Origin: Thermoplasmata archaeon
GTDB taxonomy: Archaea > Thermoplasmatota > Thermoplasmata > Thermoplasmatales > Thermoplasmataceae
Direction: 5' to 3'
DNA: 35,841 nucleotides
Assembly: GCA_021797265.1 (NCBI GenBank)
Contig: JAJZZZ010000001.1
Location: 1 to 35,841, forward strand
How positions within the stretch are numbered: the first letter of the stretch is position 1; each line of letters starts with the position of its first letter. A model generated the notes under the pieces. That model saw only the letters and a program-made list of their open reading frames with translations, searched no databases and had not been told where the DNA came from. The position numbers and the translations under genes were made by a program. Positions 32,885 through 35,841 of this stretch are shown here, piece by piece.

Positions 32885-33451
32885 TCAGGACCTGGACTTA
32901 ATTTTTCTGGTTGAAATCTCTTCTACCCTGTCCATGAATTTTTTCAAGGCGCTCCCCGCCGGGATATCCGGGTTCAACCCCTGAGACTGCCAGTATTTTT
33001 TGAAGAAGTACTGTAGATTGAAAGTATCAGGACTCATATAGTCAAGGCTCATTGAAACAAAGTTTGTCATGTCAGCAGCAACCTCTTCCGGGCTTCTGTC
33101 AGGAATCGTACCCTGCGGCTGGCCAGGACCCTGAGGCAGTTCGGATATGGATGCAGGTTTTGGAGCGGGAGTTACCGAGGATCTTACAAAGAGATGCACA
33201 AAACCATTCTCCAAAAATGCTACCTCTTCATGTTCAGCAGTTGCTTGACTGGCAGTTCCAGAAGAACCAGGTGAGATATAGTGGTAGAGAATTGGAACGT
33301 GTTCATTCATCATTGTTTCCACGAACTTTGAGGGATCATCTCCCTTCCAGATGAGAATCTGGCTGAATGTGCCCATGATGCTATTCTGCAGAGGGTATAT
33401 CCTGATCTTTCCGCCTAGATCAGCAATGAGTTTTGAGATATCGGACGTCAT
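32885..33451 (-). CDS. Uncharacterised protein with Pro-rich linker, 188 aa
   Basis: I do not recognise this protein. The N-terminal 95 residues form an alpha/beta domain (LGGKIRIYPLQ, FSQILIWKG, EVAFLENGFVHLFVRS). A Pro/Gly/Gln-rich linker follows (TPAPKPASISELPQGPGQPQG), and then a helical C-terminal domain with a basic end. There is no signal peptide or membrane helix. An ATTAATTCC element lies 26 bases before the ATG. The gene is divergent from the zinc-finger-like gene at 33579, with 127 bases between, and the two may share regulation. Confidence 0.6.
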   Translation of the reverse strand: MTSDISKLIADLGGKIRIYPLQNSIMGTFSQILIWKGDDPSKFVETMMNEHVPILYHYISPGSSGTASQATAEHEEVAFLENGFVHLFVRSSVTPAPKPASISELPQGPGQPQGTIPDRSPEEVAADMTNFVSMSLDYMSPDTFNLQYFFKKYWQSQGLNPDIPAGSALKKFMDRVEEISTRKIKSRS

Positions 33452-33578
33452 ACGTGTACAGTAGTAATTATGGAATTAATACATTCCCCCACCCTGATAG
33501 ATGTTAAACCGATGAAGCAAGTGCGGCTTCGCCTTAATTTTTCGGCAATGCTTTATGCTATGGGCACATGGCTAATAT

Positions 33579-34142
33579 ATGTACAGACATGGTTTTGTGG
33601 AGAAGGACATAGATCCGTCAACGGTGTACTCCCGCATAAAAGACATGCTGGTTGAGGACAAGTTCAACGTAACTTCGGACGAGTCCAATGGGAATCTCAG
33701 GGAAATGCATGCCAAGAAGTCAAACAGGGAAAGGATAATTCTTGGAAAGGTCAGGGACGTGGATGCCATGGTGGCTGGGCAGAAAGGAAAATTCGAAGTC
33801 CAGTTGCATGCAGGAATATGGGGACGCGACCTTGCAGTACCTGCGATTGAAGGTATTTTTACTTTTGGGGCAGCAACAGCAGCAGAAGTTCACTCAGGCC
33901 ATGAATACGAACTGAATCTCTGGAAAAAGGTGGTAAATCTCATAGACCCCAGTTTGAAGATGTGTGATCTGGATGGCCTGCTGTTCAATACGCAGGAGGA
34001 CCTTGACAAGCACATGAAGACCCATCAGCAGCAGGCAATGGGATACGGATCAGGAATGGGAATGATGGGCATGGGAATGCTAGGAATGGGTATGATGGGA
34101 ATGATGGGCATGGGCATGATGGGTGGAGGATTCTGGATCTGA
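33579..34142 (+). CDS. Unknown protein with degenerate C2H2 finger and Met/Gly-rich tail
   Basis: A 187-aa protein with no family I can name. Residues 1-125 form a mixed domain (ERIILGKVRDVDAMV, KFEVQLHAGIWGRD, HSGHEYELNLWKKV). Residues 129-149 match the classical C2H2 zinc-finger frame exactly: C129-x2-D132-x3-F136-x5-L142-x2-H145-x3-H149, with the second Cys replaced by Asp. The last 31 residues are a Gly/Met tail with 14 Met, ending GGGFWI. CTTTATGC about 25 bases upstream of the ATG supports a leaderless start at 33579. Metal binding, and any chaperone-like or membrane role of the tail, are inference. Confidence 0.65.
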   Translation: MYRHGFVEKDIDPSTVYSRIKDMLVEDKFNVTSDESNGNLREMHAKKSNRERIILGKVRDVDAMVAGQKGKFEVQLHAGIWGRDLAVPAIEGIFTFGAATAAEVHSGHEYELNLWKKVVNLIDPSLKMCDLDGLLFNTQEDLDKHMKTHQQQAMGYGSGMGMMGMGMLGMGMMGMMGMGMMGGGFWI

Positions 34143-34264
34143 TCCTCCGGACCATTTACTTTGCATCCTTTAGTTATTTTAATACTTCTGGCATTTTATG
34201 TTCCTGATCCTGTATTATTTATAGACAATCTTATGAGTCGGCCATTATGTCGGATTTCCTTGAG

Positions 34265-34338
34265 CGGGCCCGCCGGGATTCGAACCCAGGTCTTCGGCTT
34301 CGAAGGCCAACAGGATATCCTAGCTACCCCACGGGCCC
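34265..34338 (-). tRNA. tRNA-Arg (anticodon TCG)
   Basis: Cloverleaf: acceptor GGGCCCG/CGGGCCC with discriminator G. The anticodon stem TTGGC/GCCGA (one T-G pair) has loop CTTCGAA, giving anticodon TCG for codon CGA. The T arm is CTGGG-TTCGAAT-CCCGG. It is 74 nt with no intron and no encoded CCA. The acceptor stem is identical to that of the CCG tRNA in this window, so both may be read by the same identity elements. A TTCTTTAGAA element is centred 27 bases upstream, a plausible tRNA promoter. Confidence 0.95.
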
Positions 34339-34378
34339 TTCTTCAGTGATGGCTCTGTTGTTCTAAAGAATTGTCATT

Positions 34379-34606
34379 TCAGAGAGTTGTCTGGACGGAA
34401 TTGCCTTCTGGAAAAATATTCCTGCTCTCCCCGGTGGAAACCATGTAATCATATAATGTATAGAAGGGCTTGGTTTTACCTTTCTCCACAACACGGTATG
34501 CCGAAGCAAAGTTGAAGCAGAGCCTGCAGTGCGTTACCAGTCCCTCATGGAGATGGCACTGGCCGCCTGAATGGTACATGCATAAATGCTCAATTGAACC
34601 CGTCAT
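34379..34606 (-). CDS. Small Cys/His-rich protein, 75 aa
   Basis: A 75-residue protein whose N-terminal third holds a likely metal site: C9, H12, C17, H20, H26, C27 and C30 (HLCMYHSGGQCHLHEG, then CRLC). Spacing C-x7-C-x9-C-x2-C fits a small zinc or iron-sulfur cluster rather than a standard zinc finger. The rest is polar and mildly basic, with no membrane helix. The ATG lies 17 bases inside the end of the TPR gene on the same strand, so the two are probably co-transcribed. It ends 40 bases before the tRNA-Arg(TCG) gene. I do not recognise a family. The Cys pattern and the overlap argue that it is real. Confidence 0.55.
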   Translation of the reverse strand: MTGSIEHLCMYHSGGQCHLHEGLVTHCRLCFNFASAYRVVEKGKTKPFYTLYDYMVSTGESRNIFPEGNSVQTTL

Positions 34607-35841
34607 ATATCTGTGGCACCTTTCCTGTCAACTGGGTATAAACGGACTTTATATATTCACCTTTTGTTGTGTTCAACTTTGCTATCTCCTCATCGTGCAG
34701 ACCCACAATCACTTCGGTGCCCAGCCCTATGAGAGATCTTGACTTTTCATCGATTTTTACTTCATTCAGTTTCCCTGCAGCCATGTGCCTCAGCAATTCA
34801 ACAACGTATGTGTAGATGTAGGTACTGCTTCCCTGTGGAAGATTTTCTTCAAGAAACTTTCTCAGGTCGTTCAATTTCCCTCTTGAGGCAAGTGCGATTG
34901 CGCCGGCGATCCTCGCTACGAGCAATCCCAGGAAATCCCCAATTCCCTGGGCCTGTTTCATGGCAAGTTCAGCGGCTCTCATTGCCTCATCAGCATTACC
35001 GTCTATTGCGAATTTAAGGGCTCCAATGGTGTACCACAAGGGCAGGTAGTCATCAGCCTCCTGGAATGACGTAAGGAAAACCTTGTCAAGATTGGGGTTG
35101 AAATTGCCTGACTGGAATCCATCGGCTATATACTTCAGGCCGCGGCAGACAGTCTCCTGGACAGAACTTCCATTTCTCACGGCAAGGTCATACATCTCGT
35201 TAATGAAGGTAATGGCATTTTCAAGATTGAATGAATTCAGGTTTATTGTTGCCATGAACCTGAGGAACGGGTATGTCAGGTTGCTGTCGTCCACAATGCG
35301 TATGAGCTTCTGTGCGCTTGTGATGTTCTGCCGGAATTCGTCAAACCTGCCAGTGGTGTAATATATTTCACAGAGGTTGTATGTTGCGTATGCCCTGGAC
35401 ATCAGGGCACCGGAAATATAGGACTTCTCAATAATTTCGGTCAACATCTTTGCCGATTCCTCCAGCTTTCCCTGGTAACTGTATATGATTGCAATATTGT
35501 TCAGGCTGAGAAGCTCGGCCTCGTAATGCCTCATCTTCTGGTTCAGGGCCAGTGATTCCTTATAAAGGTCAAGTGCGTTGCTCAACTGGAAACTTCTCAC
35601 GCTCATGGTTCCAAGTAGGTTAAGTGCATCTGCAGTAACATCCTCGAAACCCTTCTTCTTTGCCAGGTTTCTTGCGTCCGTTGCATATTTTACCGTAAGT
35701 TCCCTGTTTTCCATATATGAATAGTCAACTGCCAGGGTCATGAGGGTCTCGGCATAATCCCTGGATTCAATGTCAAGGTGTGGCAGAAGCTCTTCGCATA
35801 ATTTCACTGATTCAGCGTATCTTCCAGCCTTCCTGTACAGT
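34590..35841 (-). CDS. TPR-repeat protein, 5' end cut by the window edge
   Basis: At least 416 residues, read to the end of the window without a stop codon. The first visible in-frame codons (LYRKAGRYAESVKLCEELL) already form a TPR-type helix pair, so the true start is outside the window. The GTG at 35807 is internal. Repeats of about 40 residues continue: DARNLAKKKGFEDVTADALNLLG, ALDLYKESLALNQKM, AELLSLNNIAIIYSYQGKLEESAKML, SRAYATYNLCEIYYTTGRFDEF. TPR arrays bind other proteins. In archaea such proteins are often signal or AAA/STAND-linked regulators, but no effector domain is visible in this part. Confidence 0.75.
   Translation of the reverse strand, partial: LYRKAGRYAESVKLCEELLPHLDIESRDYAETLMTLAVDYSYMENRELTVKYATDARNLAKKKGFEDVTADALNLLGTMSVRSFQLSNALDLYKESLALNQKMRHYEAELLSLNNIAIIYSYQGKLEESAKMLTEIIEKSYISGALMSRAYATYNLCEIYYTTGRFDEFRQNITSAQKLIRIVDDSNLTYPFLRFMATINLNSFNLENAITFINEMYDLAVRNGSSVQETVCRGLKYIADGFQSGNFNPNLDKVFLTSFQEADDYLPLWYTIGALKFAIDGNADEAMRAAELAMKQAQGIGDFLGLLVARIAGAIALASRGKLNDLRKFLEENLPQGSSTYIYTYVVELLRHMAAGKLNEVKIDEKSRSLIGLGTEVIVGLHDEEIAKLNTTKGEYIKSVYTQLTGKVPQIYDGFN

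Noticed and set aside
34039..34133. Tandem ATGGG-type DNA repeat as a possible microsatellite or CRISPR-like array
   Set aside because: It is in frame and codes for the Met/Gly tail; units are 6-9 bases, irregular, without spacers.
34161..34349. 62-codon frame reading GPAGIRTQV across the tRNA
   Set aside because: It is the antisense translation of tRNA-Arg(TCG), a known source of false proteins in annotations.
1..35841. Mobile element, prophage, defence island or CRISPR array
   Set aside because: No transposase, integrase, phage, restriction or Cas genes and no regular spaced repeats were seen. The two tRNA genes have no attachment-site duplication that I could find beside them; the repeat shared by both tRNAs is their common acceptor and T arm.

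Overview
This window is chromosomal DNA of an archaeon. The information-processing genes are archaeal: RNase P subunit Rpp21, the large subunit of DNA primase, SRP19, ribosomal protein S8e and Elp3. Many first genes of transcription units have an A/T-rich box about 24-30 bases before the start codon and no Shine-Dalgarno sequence, as expected for leaderless mRNAs. Downstream genes overlap by 1-4 bases or carry GGAGG-like sites. The gene content (archaeal TA0175-type phosphoglycolate phosphatase, DUF981, adenosine-specific kinase, a Kdp potassium pump without KdpDE nearby) fits a euryarchaeon, most likely a Thermoplasmatales relative. That placement is inference from family resemblance, not from a search.

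Layout. 0.2-3.4 kb: a small unknown protein, RNase P Rpp21, a divergent phosphoglycolate phosphatase, then dihydroorotase and QueE on the minus strand. 3.6-6.8 kb: an ACT-domain protein facing the argG-argH operon, which has an inverted repeat at its promoter. 7.0-9.7 kb: Xaa-Pro dipeptidase and primase large subunit, whose end overlaps the convergent S8e-SRP19 operon. 9.8-15.1 kb: an unknown protein, two small membrane-protein genes (DUF4064-like, and a SEC59/DGK1/VTE5-type lipid kinase), a double-GNAT protein, and a malic enzyme-GNAT-DUF5680 operon. 15.2-19.4 kb (all minus): divergent NRAMP transporter, DtxR-type regulator, esterase, HAD phosphatase, tRNA-Arg(CCG) and adenosine-specific kinase. 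19.6-21.9 kb: Elp3 and a DUF981 membrane protein. 22.1-27.4 kb: kdpFABC (including a 29-residue KdpF) facing a tandem universal-stress protein. 27.6-35.8 kb: a short HisA-like protein, an MFS transporter, an S49 peptidase, an M13 peptidase, two unknown proteins, tRNA-Arg(TCG), a small Cys-rich protein and a TPR protein cut by the window edge.

Most genes are housekeeping, with no integrase, transposase, phage gene or CRISPR array. The best leads are local regulatory or protein oddities. These are: a DtxR-type regulator with a hybrid metal site beside an NRAMP protein whose metal motif is altered, with a palindrome over the predicted transcription start; a UspA-type protein beside kdpFABC, recalling halobacterial KdpQ; a protein combining a degenerate C2H2 finger with a Met/Gly tail; an argG operator candidate; and a tRNA whose first base directly follows the stop codon of the gene before it.
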